This document shows, piece after piece, positions 16,301-25,150 of a DNA stretch of 32,920 nt (its first letter is position 1; each line of letters starts with the position of its first letter). The notes beneath the pieces were generated by a model, which was not told the DNA's origin, ran no database searches, and saw nothing but the letters and a program-made list of their open reading frames with translations. Origin of the DNA: Desulfocucumis palustris (lineage in GTDB: Bacteria > Bacillota > Desulfotomaculia > Desulfotomaculales > Desulfocucumaceae). The stretch lies in assembly GCF_002933875.1 (NCBI RefSeq), contig NZ_BFAV01000002.1, forward strand, positions 1 through 32,920, given 5' to 3'. The position numbers and the translations under genes were made by a program.

Positions 16301-17911
16301 CTTTTGAATGTGGTACCAGCGGTTGATAACGTCCATCTTATCGGTAAACCCGAATATTTTAGTCCCCCATGCCCCCCGGGACACATCGTTTCTCAGCGGG
16401 TCTAATACCCTGCCCATCAGCATGGCAGTTTGTACCGAGGTAGACAATAGGGCTGCTGCAGAGATGGGGTCTCCCCGCAGTACCAGATTGTATTCCATTC
16501 CCTCAGAGATCAAGTCACCGTCGTCAGGTGTAATATATGTGGTGGCCGACTCCGTTACCCCGGTAAGGCTGGCAAAGAAAAACTGAGGATTCGTCAGCGT
16601 CGCCGACAGACCCACAAAGTGTACTGCGTTATTAGGGCTGTGATGTCGCACCAGATTACGCCAGCGGCGCAAAACATAGGCAACATGGGCACCAGTGGCA
16701 CCATTGTAAATATGAACCTCATCCAACAGCACAAATTGTGGCGGCCTGGCATCCCCCAACCCAAAAACATGCTGATCACCTATACTGCAAAGCTTACGGT
16801 TTAGCATCTCAGTAGTTGTGAAGAGGATATCGGGCGGGAACTGTTCCATTCTCTTCCTGGTTAATACAATGTTTTTGCTGCTGATAACCTCGCCACAGCT
16901 TGCGCAGTGCAACTTTTCATACTGGCCATAGATGCCCTCTTCATTTTTAGCCACCTCACTGGCATGATCTATAAAGCGCCACACCAATTGCCCATTTGTG
17001 CAGTGTGGGCAGGTTAAGTAAGGGCAGATATATCCTTCCTGCCCCCTCTCCCATTGGTAGTACTTGCTCTCTTCCACCTCCCTGGCGCTGCCAGGAGTGT
17101 CACCAAAATATGTACCCACACTTATGGGGCGCAAGCCTTTACTCAATAAAAAGTTATTGAGCTTATCCGCCTCCGCCAGGGACTCCTTAAGCTGGTCCTT
17201 TAAAAGCTCTACCCTCGGGTAAATGGCCAGGACCCGCACCCAGGGGCGGGGATCATCCTTTACACAATTGCATATTTGGGCAAATGCCGGCAGATAGAAG
17301 GCCTTGGTTTTACCAGACCCAGTACCGGCGCCGATAATAGTAGCGGTATCCCGCTGGCCTTTTACAGCCTCCAGCAGATGAAACAGTGACTGCATTTGAA
17401 AACCGGCCAACTGGATGCTGCCGACCCCCAGCAGGGTGGCCATAACCTGAAAGCCAAATTCACTATGGTTGCCCTTCTGCCTGAGCTTGTCCTCAACTTC
17501 ACTCCAGTCCTGGTCCCGCCGCGGGTAGTGGCGGTATCTTAACTGCATTTTTATATTGCTGACCAGGTTAGGGGCACTTTGCCAGTCCTTTTCATTAAAG
17601 CGCTGCTTAAGTAAATACAGCAGGCGCACCGTTTCCGCATAACGAGAGCGGCCCTGTCCTTCTCTATCAACTATGAGAAGCTTTCTTTCCTTTAGATTAG
17701 CAATAATGTCTTGCTCAGCTACACCTTGCTGCTGCTGTTCCTCCCAAAGCTGGGCCAGCAGAGGTGTGGCAGGGCTCTGCAAAACCCCCCTGACATAGGC
17801 CCGAACGTCAAACTTACCACCCAGGAAGCCCCATGAAAGAAGATCCGTCTCCTGCCTCTCCAGCTGGGACAAGACCTCTTCGGCTAAATAATCTAGGCGA
17901 GACCTTTGCAC
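13388..17911 (-). CDS. dpdJ: DpdJ, very large DEAD/DEAH-like helicase
   Basis: This 1507-residue superfamily 2 helicase has Walker A GAGTGSGKT at 194-202, DEVH at 397-400, SATL at about 436, and an arginine-finger motif QRKGRGGRTRG at 636-646. Between motifs I and II lies a zinc-ribbon insertion with C296, C301, C304, C336 and C339. A second cysteine group (CLQSCPDC) occurs near the C-terminus, as in helicases with DUF1998-like tails. It probably translocates on or remodels DNA for the nuclease module. The start is GTG 17911, immediately after the dpdI stop, with GAGGAGG inside the end of dpdI. The 3' end overlaps dpdK. Confidence 0.85.
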   Translation of the reverse strand: MQRSRLDYLAEEVLSQLERQETDLLSWGFLGGKFDVRAYVRGVLQSPATPLLAQLWEEQQQQGVAEQDIIANLKERKLLIVDREGQGRSRYAETVRLLYLLKQRFNEKDWQSAPNLVSNIKMQLRYRHYPRRDQDWSEVEDKLRQKGNHSEFGFQVMATLLGVGSIQLAGFQMQSLFHLLEAVKGQRDTATIIGAGTGSGKTKAFYLPAFAQICNCVKDDPRPWVRVLAIYPRVELLKDQLKESLAEADKLNNFLLSKGLRPISVGTYFGDTPGSAREVEESKYYQWERGQEGYICPYLTCPHCTNGQLVWRFIDHASEVAKNEEGIYGQYEKLHCASCGEVISSKNIVLTRKRMEQFPPDILFTTTEMLNRKLCSIGDQHVFGLGDARPPQFVLLDEVHIYNGATGAHVAYVLRRWRNLVRHHSPNNAVHFVGLSATLTNPQFFFASLTGVTESATTYITPDDGDLISEGMEYNLVLRGDPISAAALLSTSVQTAMLMGRVLDPLRNDVSRGAWGTKIFGFTDKMDVINRWYHIQKDAEENLLLARFRDPKKITDQSLMSKQRKLGQVWQLAREIDAKCLLNPLRIGITSSQFRGVDSSAKLVIATSTLEVGFNDPDVGAVIQHKAPRDMASFLQRKGRGGRTRGMRPWTLVITSAYGRDRWVYDNPQQIFDPVLPELNLPLRNSYIQQIQAAFVLMDWLGWCLAIQGHCNANMRYILSPRSKGKCQIEKKILCEVLARVLEGDYQQLATFVESSLKLDQADLHRVMWLPSRSLMFGVIPALLQQLKSDWDQFVVDSQVVAEGTALDEAPLAGYVPKNLFSNIEVRELELIIPGRGERESLALRQGMFEFAPGNVSKRYINTQKLNDAHWFPVPLDSDVVDLGGGAVRGVPVAEIDRNGSPVTVVTPIQYKLEAIPKQISDRSTGFLQWETLIQPGGHDGAEHDMGRVLQLKQGSSLDKFIKGIRAFTTGENQPVLITRYAPEVSVELKFKKGSAQRKTLYLTHRSQRAALGFQSYVDAIAMDYSIPDMRELLNCSEWPLILTQLRPEFYLQTLKEDPNLRNILSVFEIEWLCQVCLSSIVAISISRGITLADALQDYHDNPQAISERTIQAIFQVSEVSPQDQQGQEDARLLRRLKEYIKTPAIYGHFLDRASCLYKDIIALDSFWQWLSERYASTLAAALQAAVAELLPDTNTDDLILDIQNNTIWLSEPDAGGMGVVNSIASAIENNPGKFEEAMLYASSSCRRHELSRVLDVILASLQQSSIQGVFQNIRGAMTLEKQREGLKQLQRNLYGLGLAPSRELVVAVTYKLLSQNSCSSTDELAMMLHKTWHNEEKRLACRIDPRVFAVAGLRVDDIKDRVDDVLRQVEPVADIDERQRFTLVESLLWSGCLQSCPDCLQLYSPYGGFAEPSRIVLTSLLEPGFQLVDYATPQWLERVKEFLIQGIRVRVKAHHSQKEDCRREILNLIQVPLDMGFELLYPFVDGIHNSGADWLFDVNIREVLHV

Positions 17912-18595
17912 CTACATCCTCCTCTGGCTATTGGCAAATGATATTTCCAAGTTATCGGTCAGACCCTGATTCTCCAACCATTCCAAGACTTCTGGCTTCA
18001 GATCGGATACCCTGGCCTTTCTGGAAAAAACCAATTCCAAGAATTTCTGTACATCTTCCCCAGCATTTAAGTCCTGGATGATCTGCAGGGCTTCCTCTAG
18101 GGCATTGGTCAAGTCTTGTAAAGTATTATTAGCCACCGGCCACTGACTCTGAATCAGTGCTAGTTTGTTTATTACATCATCAATCTTACTGGGGTCGTTT
18201 AGAACTCCCTTAGTGGATTCCAGCAACCCCAGGGAATTTCGGGATATGCTTGAAGCATATGCTTGCCAGGCTTTCTTTAATTTCTCCTCCAACTCATTAA
18301 CCTGACTGGTTAGTTGAATAACCATGTTCTTTTTGGGCGGGTCGCTGCCATCCTGCAAGGACGAAAGCATTAAGCTAATTTTATTGATTATGCCTGTTAC
18401 ATCCTGGCCACGGAAATTCTCAGGGCGCTGCTCCTGTAACACCTGGCTGGACTGCTGGTAGCGCTTAAGCTGCGGCAATCTATTATCCAGCTCAGACAGG
18501 AAGGCTGCATACTGCTTGTAATAGGACGCCAGTATTTGCCCAGCGCTAACTTTATCAATCAATTCTTTGGCCTGGGCAATTTTAGCTCTGATCAT
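17912..18595 (-). CDS. dpdI: DpdI, small helical protein
   Basis: This 227-residue protein is almost wholly helical with coiled-coil character (for example IQLTSQVNELEEKLKKAW in the middle). No catalytic motif, signal peptide or membrane segment is seen. The ATG at 18595 overlaps the dpdH stop as ATGA, and the stop touches the dpdJ start, so it is translationally locked between ATPase and helicase. Identity as DpdI comes from this position in the H-I-J order. It is probably a structural link or regulator of its neighbours. Confidence 0.7.
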   Translation of the reverse strand: MIRAKIAQAKELIDKVSAGQILASYYKQYAAFLSELDNRLPQLKRYQQSSQVLQEQRPENFRGQDVTGIINKISLMLSSLQDGSDPPKKNMVIQLTSQVNELEEKLKKAWQAYASSISRNSLGLLESTKGVLNDPSKIDDVINKLALIQSQWPVANNTLQDLTNALEEALQIIQDLNAGEDVQKFLELVFSRKARVSDLKPEVLEWLENQGLTDNLEISFANSQRRM

Positions 18596-21500
18596 GATTC
18601 CGCCCCCTGATTGATCTTCATATAGTCATCCTTGAGCTTGGCCAAACATTCGCTGGCCTTTTGGATGATAGCACTAACACCGGTGGTTCCCTGGGAGTTG
18701 GTCAGGGCTGCCAGTTGTTTTTGAAATTTTTCTATCTTATTGTCCAGTAACCGATCCATGCTTTTAAACAGTTCGAGGTAAGGAACTACCTGCTGCATAG
18801 GATGGCTGGCAAGGATCAAAAATTGCTCCACCCCAGATACCTGCACAGCCTCCTGCAAAAGATTCCTCCTCTTAAGAAATTTGGTTGCCGTAATTGTTTT
18901 GCTGGTAAGAGATTTAAAATCTGTATCTGGATAGGCCTCGTTGGCACCCTTCAGTACATTAGTTAAAAAGCTAGCCATTTCGGCAAAAAGTATCTTCAGC
19001 TCTTCACCAGAGACCTGGTTACCCGTATACTGTTCCAGTTTCTGCAACAAGACACCGCACTCAGATACTTCGGCCTTAATGGCGGGTATTACCTTGCCCT
19101 GCAATAGGCTGATGATTTTCAGGGACCAGTGCCAGAGCATATCGGATTTATTATTAGCTGGGCCTGTGTCCACTGCAGCCAGGTCCCAGCCTGACTGTTG
19201 CACCTCCTCGATTGTCTTTAACAGTGGCGCCGCATCAACAAAGTAAACGTCGGTAGTGCTAGTTATGGAACCCTGCATACGGTTATAGTAACTTTTCAGC
19301 AGCTCGTGGCTATTAGTGATAACTGAATTATTCTGCTTGAGCCTGACCTGCAGCGACCGCCACTCGCTGGAGCGATTGTCCTGTAACTCTACCGTGATAG
19401 GTGGCTGGAAGATACTATGGTAAACAGCTTTTACCGAGTTACCCGACGGAGGATTGCCGCTAAAAGACTGTACATAGCAGTGAACGAGCACCCCATAGCG
19501 GGGTAGGTCCCAACCGGCGGACTCATCTTCACCCGGTGGGGACTGCAGATATGCCACAACCTGGTCTTTTACGGTGACCAGCCAGTTAAAGAGTTTGGTC
19601 AAATAGTCTGCGGAATCATCGAAGTTCCAGCTCTTGTTGCCCAGGTGCCGCCAAGCTGCCAAGGCCAGCAGGGCCGCTCTGCTTTGCTCACTCCGGGTAA
19701 CCTGGAAACCTTCGTTGATTATGCCGGTTTGACCTTCAATGGAGACCCGCTGAGTGGTGAAAAATGCGCTCACTATTGGAGCGGGAATCCCCTCGGCATC
19801 CCAGTCTATATAGTCCAGTAATAGTTTAATTACATCATCCCGTAAATTCTTATAGGAATTTAGCTTGCGGTCTTTGAATAGCCAGCCTTCCAACTCATCC
19901 TGTATTTGTTTAAATTCAGCCAACCTTTTATGCTGCCCAGGCTCAGGTTGCGGCGCTGGTGCAGGTCCCGACAGTACTGGTTTGATCTGCGACTGGAGCC
20001 CCGGCACAAGGTGCTTCTGGCCGCCGGCTGTTGCCGGGGATCCCTGTTCCATTACCCCCTCAATGAAGGGCAGATTAAAGGATTTAAAAACTTCTTCAGT
20101 TAGGCTACCCAAGGTGACAATCCCGTCCTGCTCCCGGCCTGCGGCAGTTCCGTCTCCCCAAAGGCGTAGTAAGGTAATCATTCGGTAGTCATGCTGGCCC
20201 GCCTGCCGTTTAATTACATCCTCGTGGTTTGGATTCTTCATCCCGGGCACTTTAAATTCGCCCTCAAAATCCGCCGCAGGTGGCGGGAACTCACCTCCGG
20301 CGCTGCTCATGTAGGTCCTGAGCGTATGGCTAACCACGTCCTGCAGGAAGCGCCGTGGTGTCTGCGCCTTGGCCGGCAGGGTGTTATACATATTGGCCAG
20401 GGCGCTAACGTTAAAGGGATAGATAGAAAATTCCCGCCCGTCTGCCATCGGTAGAATTGCCCAGCTGTGGTTGAAGTTATCCCTGGCAATGGGCATATCT
20501 TCATCTTTCGCACCGTTTTTAACCCAGTTCTCCAGCTCACCAGCGTCTAGGGAAATAGCATTGATGTAGCGTGCAGCCATTTCTGCAAGCTCTTCATCAC
20601 TATTCAGAGTCGCATCGTCGATAAAAACCCGGCCTGTCACCCGCTCCTTCAGGTTGTCCGGAAAGGAGTTTTGATAGTAGTCATTGGTGATACCGACCAC
20701 GGAGAACAGCCGGCAGAATTTCTCGTTGTGGACACTGCCGGCGTGTTCGGTGACCAGTACTTCTACCAAGGCCCGGTCAATACCAGTGAAAGAGGTAATA
20801 TCTTCAATAAACAAAGTTATATTTTTACCTGCCTGCTTAAGAGCCATGCGCAGTTGCTCGAAGACACTCTTAAGGTCGGCAGAACGTAGGTTAGTACAGC
20901 TCTGGACAACAAATTCTAAGTGCTGATTTAGAAACTTTGCCAGCTTTTCCCTGACTTCTGGACCCTTCTCAGAATCGAAAAGGTCTTCTGCCAGCCGGAT
21001 GGCATTGCGGTTGGCCTCATCTCGCTTCATTTTATCCAGAAGTTTGCGGTCTACCACCAGGTCGTCGTGCAGAAACCTGGGCTCCAGGTCATCCTGGCGG
21101 ATGCCGGTACCATCTGGATTGAGGCGGCGGTAGATGCGGTCTATGGCCCTGCCGGGCTGGCTTAGAAAATCCTGTACAGTTTGGTCGGTTAAAAAGGGAT
21201 AGATTTTCTTGACATAACGCTTTTCCAGTACAACATCATCCGCCGGTGCGTTTTGCGCTGCTACGGCAAACTGCACGGCAATGTTCTGCCTTAGTGCCTC
21301 TTTGCTCAAGTGCTGGTTAGCTTCGACTAGTTTTTTTAAGTCGCCCAGCTCTATGCAAGGCGGAAAAATGTTGGCGCTAATAATTTGCTCCAAAGCGCCC
21401 CGCAGGGTATTCTGGTCACGGATGATTAGAAGGACGGCCTCTTTTTCTAAGTCTACCTGGCTGATATACCTTTCCTTAATCCAGCGAATTAAGTGGGACT

Positions 21501-21735
21501 TGCCGGAGCCGTTATCACCCTGGATAACAATAAATTGGTGGTCATCACGCTTGTCGAAAATCCCTTGCTTCAGAAAGCTCTCCTCATCTATCTGCCTGCC
21601 GCTTTGGCTGGTTAGGCCGCTCATTACATATCTCAAGCTTTTAAAGGATGTATGGGTGGCTAAAAAGTCTGCCTGGGACGGCACAGTGGCGTTGGTGCGA
21701 ATTACTTCTGCCAATCTTTTTAGATTAAAGGCCAT
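18592..21735 (-). CDS. dpdH: DpdH, P-loop ATPase
   Basis: The protein has 1047 residues from ATG 21735, which has GGAGG eight bases upstream; an in-frame GTG at 21744 is less well placed. Walker A GDNGSGKS is at 73-80 and Walker B TLFIEDIT at 307-314, followed by VVGITNDYY as a sensor strand and an arginine-containing segment near 440-473 (PFN..ALANMYNTLP). The rest is a long helical region. This architecture suggests an AAA+/STAND-like sensor or motor. It follows dpdG with two bases between them and overlaps dpdI. The paralogue at 5151-8708 shares the same motif order. Confidence 0.8.
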   Translation of the reverse strand: MAFNLKRLAEVIRTNATVPSQADFLATHTSFKSLRYVMSGLTSQSGRQIDEESFLKQGIFDKRDDHQFIVIQGDNGSGKSHLIRWIKERYISQVDLEKEAVLLIIRDQNTLRGALEQIISANIFPPCIELGDLKKLVEANQHLSKEALRQNIAVQFAVAAQNAPADDVVLEKRYVKKIYPFLTDQTVQDFLSQPGRAIDRIYRRLNPDGTGIRQDDLEPRFLHDDLVVDRKLLDKMKRDEANRNAIRLAEDLFDSEKGPEVREKLAKFLNQHLEFVVQSCTNLRSADLKSVFEQLRMALKQAGKNITLFIEDITSFTGIDRALVEVLVTEHAGSVHNEKFCRLFSVVGITNDYYQNSFPDNLKERVTGRVFIDDATLNSDEELAEMAARYINAISLDAGELENWVKNGAKDEDMPIARDNFNHSWAILPMADGREFSIYPFNVSALANMYNTLPAKAQTPRRFLQDVVSHTLRTYMSSAGGEFPPPAADFEGEFKVPGMKNPNHEDVIKRQAGQHDYRMITLLRLWGDGTAAGREQDGIVTLGSLTEEVFKSFNLPFIEGVMEQGSPATAGGQKHLVPGLQSQIKPVLSGPAPAPQPEPGQHKRLAEFKQIQDELEGWLFKDRKLNSYKNLRDDVIKLLLDYIDWDAEGIPAPIVSAFFTTQRVSIEGQTGIINEGFQVTRSEQSRAALLALAAWRHLGNKSWNFDDSADYLTKLFNWLVTVKDQVVAYLQSPPGEDESAGWDLPRYGVLVHCYVQSFSGNPPSGNSVKAVYHSIFQPPITVELQDNRSSEWRSLQVRLKQNNSVITNSHELLKSYYNRMQGSITSTTDVYFVDAAPLLKTIEEVQQSGWDLAAVDTGPANNKSDMLWHWSLKIISLLQGKVIPAIKAEVSECGVLLQKLEQYTGNQVSGEELKILFAEMASFLTNVLKGANEAYPDTDFKSLTSKTITATKFLKRRNLLQEAVQVSGVEQFLILASHPMQQVVPYLELFKSMDRLLDNKIEKFQKQLAALTNSQGTTGVSAIIQKASECLAKLKDDYMKINQGAES

Positions 21736-21737
21736 CC

Positions 21738-22571
21738 TTACCACCTCCCTATGACAATCTCGGAAACCGCACCAGTGATTTCATGGGTTGCCGCAGACTC
21801 GAGATACCACACATCCCTTGCGTCCCTTACATAGCCTAGCTTAATTTTACCGCTGTCATGAAGAGCCCTTAATCCCGCAGATAAGGCGAGGGAAAGGTTC
21901 TGCTCTCTGACTACAGCCTGTCCCCGATTGTTGTGGCTCAGCTCGCCGTAGTCCAATTCCGGACAGTGCTGGTTAAGCCAGACTATAAAATCCTTAAACG
22001 CTATGGGCCTGTCACGTTCCATCTGACGGTCTTCCCCCAAAACATCCTGTAGTCGCCGAGCAGCGTTGGGCACCACAATGCCGTTATGGATGAAGCCCAG
22101 GCCCAGGAAGCACACCCAGGTGCGCCAGCCGATAACGTTGGTTTCGTTATACATATTGATATCCTTATTGATATTAATCTCCCGGTCGAAATGTACTACC
22201 AGATCCTTCGACTTTTCACTATATACCTCCGGGCCTCGCATTAAATACCAGGCAGTGAAGCGACAAAAGGTCAACTGGGGATTGTCAAAGGCCCTATTTG
22301 CAATGGCCCGGCGAAAAGAATCAATAGACGCCATCTCATGGTCAGTTAAATTCAGTATAACGTTACCGTCCGACCCTCTGGCGATGAGCTCCCCCTTATC
22401 GGCCAAGTCGTAAACGTTTTTAAAAACGTCATCGTTTTTATTAAGGGACGATGGCTGCAGATATTGGCACAACTCCTCCTTGGTCAGCGATTGGTTGTAC
22501 TGTATAAGTTTACACAGAGCATAAACCCTGTGGGGTGTTTGGGTGTTTTTTAATCGGTCATCAAAGGGCAT
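21738..22571 (-). CDS. dpdG: DpdG, winged-helix-like partner of DpdH
   Basis: The protein has 277 residues. The N-terminal 80 residues read like a winged helix (RVYALCKLIQYNQSLTKEEL, NVYDLADKGELIARG). The middle holds IGWRTWVCFLGLGF (147-160), and the C-terminus holds a second small helix-strand unit, GLRALHDSGKIKLGYVRDA. No enzyme motif is present. ATG 22571 has a GAGGAGG site. It is 26 bases after dpdF and two bases before dpdH, so a functional partnership with the ATPase is likely. A shorter relative occupies the same place before the second ATPase at 8678-9457. Confidence 0.75.
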   Translation of the reverse strand: MPFDDRLKNTQTPHRVYALCKLIQYNQSLTKEELCQYLQPSSLNKNDDVFKNVYDLADKGELIARGSDGNVILNLTDHEMASIDSFRRAIANRAFDNPQLTFCRFTAWYLMRGPEVYSEKSKDLVVHFDREININKDINMYNETNVIGWRTWVCFLGLGFIHNGIVVPNAARRLQDVLGEDRQMERDRPIAFKDFIVWLNQHCPELDYGELSHNNRGQAVVREQNLSLALSAGLRALHDSGKIKLGYVRDARDVWYLESAATHEITGAVSEIVIGRW

Positions 22572-22597
22572 ATCTTACCTCCTCGTATGGCCAGATT

Positions 22598-25150
22598 CTA
22601 AATCCAATCATTATCTATTTTTCCTTTTTCGATTAACTTATCAGTTGAGTAACATCCGCCCTCTACTTGCTCACTTAGCTTTTTACCGTCAATTTGCAAG
22701 CTCTTAGGCGCAATGTGGATTACCTGGCTGCCCTCCTGCTGCCGCAGGTAATCTTGGGTCCAGTGGTATGCCTGGCGGCAAAGCTCCTCGTGAGCAGGGT
22801 AAACTAGCGCCACCGGTCCGGCAATTAAGGGGCGTACATTCTCCTCTAGCACCTCTGGCAGGGCAAAGATGGAATAATATGTATTTTCACCGGGCAATTC
22901 CTCCAGCATTTGCCGCCATTTCTCTTGTGCTGGCTCGGGAATAATCAACTGGCGCGCACCATCCTTGAGCAGTCCCTGGGCTAAGGCAATTAAATCATGC
23001 ATGCTTAGTGGCTCCGCGTCGGAGTGGTAAAGTAAAACTTCCTTCCCACATCCCAGCCACGTGCTCAACAGACCGCTGATGCAGCTGGCGACAGGCAGAT
23101 TCTCCTGCCCCCAAATTCTGAGGGACTGCCAGCTATTGTATGGCAGAAGGTTTTTTCTGCGGCAAGCGGGACAACCGCCACAAAGTTCAGTAGTGAGGGA
23201 ATATGTTTGTACAAAGCTATTCGCCCAACAGGTTTTACTGTTGGCGGCCAAATCTTTCATTACCTGAAGTTCCAGGGAAATATAATCCCAGTCACGCTCC
23301 CGCAGAGGGGCAATTTCCTCCAGCAGAGCCCCCTGGTTCTGTAGCACATCCAATTTGCTCATGCGGACAAGCACCTGGCGCCTTAAATTTTGGCCGTCCC
23401 GGGTATCTAAAATATCAATATACTTTTTCCTGACTAAAAACAGCAGTGCAATTTCATTGAAGTCGGCGTTGCGCTGGCCAGTAATCTTATCTTCCAAGTG
23501 GGGGGGCTTGTAATCGGTGTCAGCCCAGAAAGTATCGCCACAAGTCCATTCCACCGGACGGGCCCGCATACTCTCCCACCGGCTGGCTATATTTTCTGCC
23601 GTTAAAACGCTTGAGTTGATCAGGTGAAAGGTTTCATCGCTATCCACAAGAGGAACATAACTCAGTATACTAATGGAAGGAAAGCCATCCCTTCCCCCCC
23701 GTCCAACCTCCTGGTAAAAGCGGTTGATGCTTTCCGGTAGGCAGCAGTGAATGACCGTGCGGATATCGGGCTTGTCCACCCCCATGCCAAAGGCTGAGGT
23801 GGCCACGATGATGTCCAGCTCATTGTCGCCCCAGCGGCGCAGGATGTATTCACGCTGGCCAGAGGTGGTTTCCCCGGTAAAGGTTTCCGCGCAGCTAAAG
23901 CCTCGGTCCTTGATTTTAGACAGCCAGGCCCTAGCCCTCTCGGGCTTGGTTACATAAAGAATAATCGGCCTTGGCAGCAAGGGCAGAATATTTAATATCT
24001 TTTCCTCCCGCTCTTCCTCGCTCCTGGACCGGTCCAACCAGAACATCGGTTCTGGCCGCAAGGCATCCCCGCGGATTTCCACCAGGTTGCCATCCTCGGC
24101 AAAAAGTTCCCGAATAATAGCACTGGTCCATTCTGTTAAGGTAGCGGAAAGAAGGACGGTCTTTAGCCTCCCATGGCTCTCCTCTAGCAGCCTTCTTCTA
24201 AAGGAGGACAGGAACTGGAACTCGGGCCGAAAGGATCTGCCCCAGTCCACCACAATGTGGGCCTCGTCCACAATTAAGCTGTTTAGCCTGCCCCGCCTGG
24301 CTGCCTCCAGCAAAACCCGCTGGAAGGGTGCGCTCAGGGTTGCCTCGGGGGAAATAAATAATAGGGGTAGCGTACCATTCTTCAGGCCACTATAAATTCT
24401 CTTTTTCTCTGCCTCGCCAACGTTACCGTAATAGGCGGCAGGCCGGTGCTCATCGCTGATGGCATTTTTAAAGTATTTTCCTGCAGACTGAGCCTGATCA
24501 ATGGCCAGTGCCACAGTGGGCACAACCACGATGCTGCTGCCCGCTTCTGTCACCGCCCCGCTGATGGTACCGCCCTCAGTGAAGAAAAAGGCCGGCATTT
24601 GGCCCACCAGGCTCTTGCCACCACTGGTAGGCAGGCAGGCCAGCAAGGTATGGCCTGGTGGAAGGCACATACTGGCACTGATGATGGCCTTCTGTTCGCG
24701 AGATATGTAATGGGTGTATCCAGTCATATGATAAAGAATGCCATCCCCAAGCCCCATCGAGGTCTGCCGCCTTCGAGGGAAATCATACAATTCCGCCAAA
24801 TGCTGGGTAGCACCATCCATCCATTGGGGGTAATGGGTCAGAGCCTTAATCTCAAGGCTACCATGAATAAACAACCGAAATTCCTCAGCCAATTCTTTCA
24901 GTTTTTGGGCCAATTCCTCCGTTAGGGTTAGGCCGCACTTATTGGTAAGAAGAAACTGTCTAAGATGTCCTGCAAAGTCATGGTATTCTCTTCGCTCCAG
25001 AGACCGACAAAGGCGAAAGGCACAGGATCCACGGGAATACTCCCGGCTGCCAACATTTTTGGCTAACAGCTGTTTAATAAATTCCTTTCCCTCTCCCGGA
25101 GGGCAGCGCCCTAGCAGAACCTGCTGCACCACTTCATAAATATTACTCAA
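22598..25150 (-). CDS. dpdF: DpdF, RecQ-like helicase
   Basis: This is a RecQ-family superfamily 2 helicase of about 850 residues. Motif I is PTSGGKS (about residue 175), DEAH is at about 295, LLSATL follows, and TSAFGMGVDKPDIRTVIH with YQEVGRGGRDG forms motifs V and VI. A RecQ-type zinc region is visible near 660 (TELCGGCPACRRK). RecQ helicases unwind DNA 3' to 5'. The frame is open from TTG 25171, but TTG 25150 (MSNIYEVV) has a GGTGGGAAAG site at better distance; the choice is uncertain. The gene overlaps the end of dpdE. Confidence 0.85.
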   Translation of the reverse strand: MSNIYEVVQQVLLGRCPPGEGKEFIKQLLAKNVGSREYSRGSCAFRLCRSLERREYHDFAGHLRQFLLTNKCGLTLTEELAQKLKELAEEFRLFIHGSLEIKALTHYPQWMDGATQHLAELYDFPRRRQTSMGLGDGILYHMTGYTHYISREQKAIISASMCLPPGHTLLACLPTSGGKSLVGQMPAFFFTEGGTISGAVTEAGSSIVVVPTVALAIDQAQSAGKYFKNAISDEHRPAAYYGNVGEAEKKRIYSGLKNGTLPLLFISPEATLSAPFQRVLLEAARRGRLNSLIVDEAHIVVDWGRSFRPEFQFLSSFRRRLLEESHGRLKTVLLSATLTEWTSAIIRELFAEDGNLVEIRGDALRPEPMFWLDRSRSEEEREEKILNILPLLPRPIILYVTKPERARAWLSKIKDRGFSCAETFTGETTSGQREYILRRWGDNELDIIVATSAFGMGVDKPDIRTVIHCCLPESINRFYQEVGRGGRDGFPSISILSYVPLVDSDETFHLINSSVLTAENIASRWESMRARPVEWTCGDTFWADTDYKPPHLEDKITGQRNADFNEIALLFLVRKKYIDILDTRDGQNLRRQVLVRMSKLDVLQNQGALLEEIAPLRERDWDYISLELQVMKDLAANSKTCWANSFVQTYSLTTELCGGCPACRRKNLLPYNSWQSLRIWGQENLPVASCISGLLSTWLGCGKEVLLYHSDAEPLSMHDLIALAQGLLKDGARQLIIPEPAQEKWRQMLEELPGENTYYSIFALPEVLEENVRPLIAGPVALVYPAHEELCRQAYHWTQDYLRQQEGSQVIHIAPKSLQIDGKKLSEQVEGGCYSTDKLIEKGKIDNDWI

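Noticed and set aside
16594..16804. Paired 61-residue frames on both strands inside dpdJ
   Set aside because: They overlap the DEVH and SATL motifs of the helicase in other frames.
18941..21754. Several open frames on the + strand under dpdH
   Set aside because: They are complementary-strand shadows of a well-coupled gene with clear motifs; composition is unlike protein and no starts are supported.
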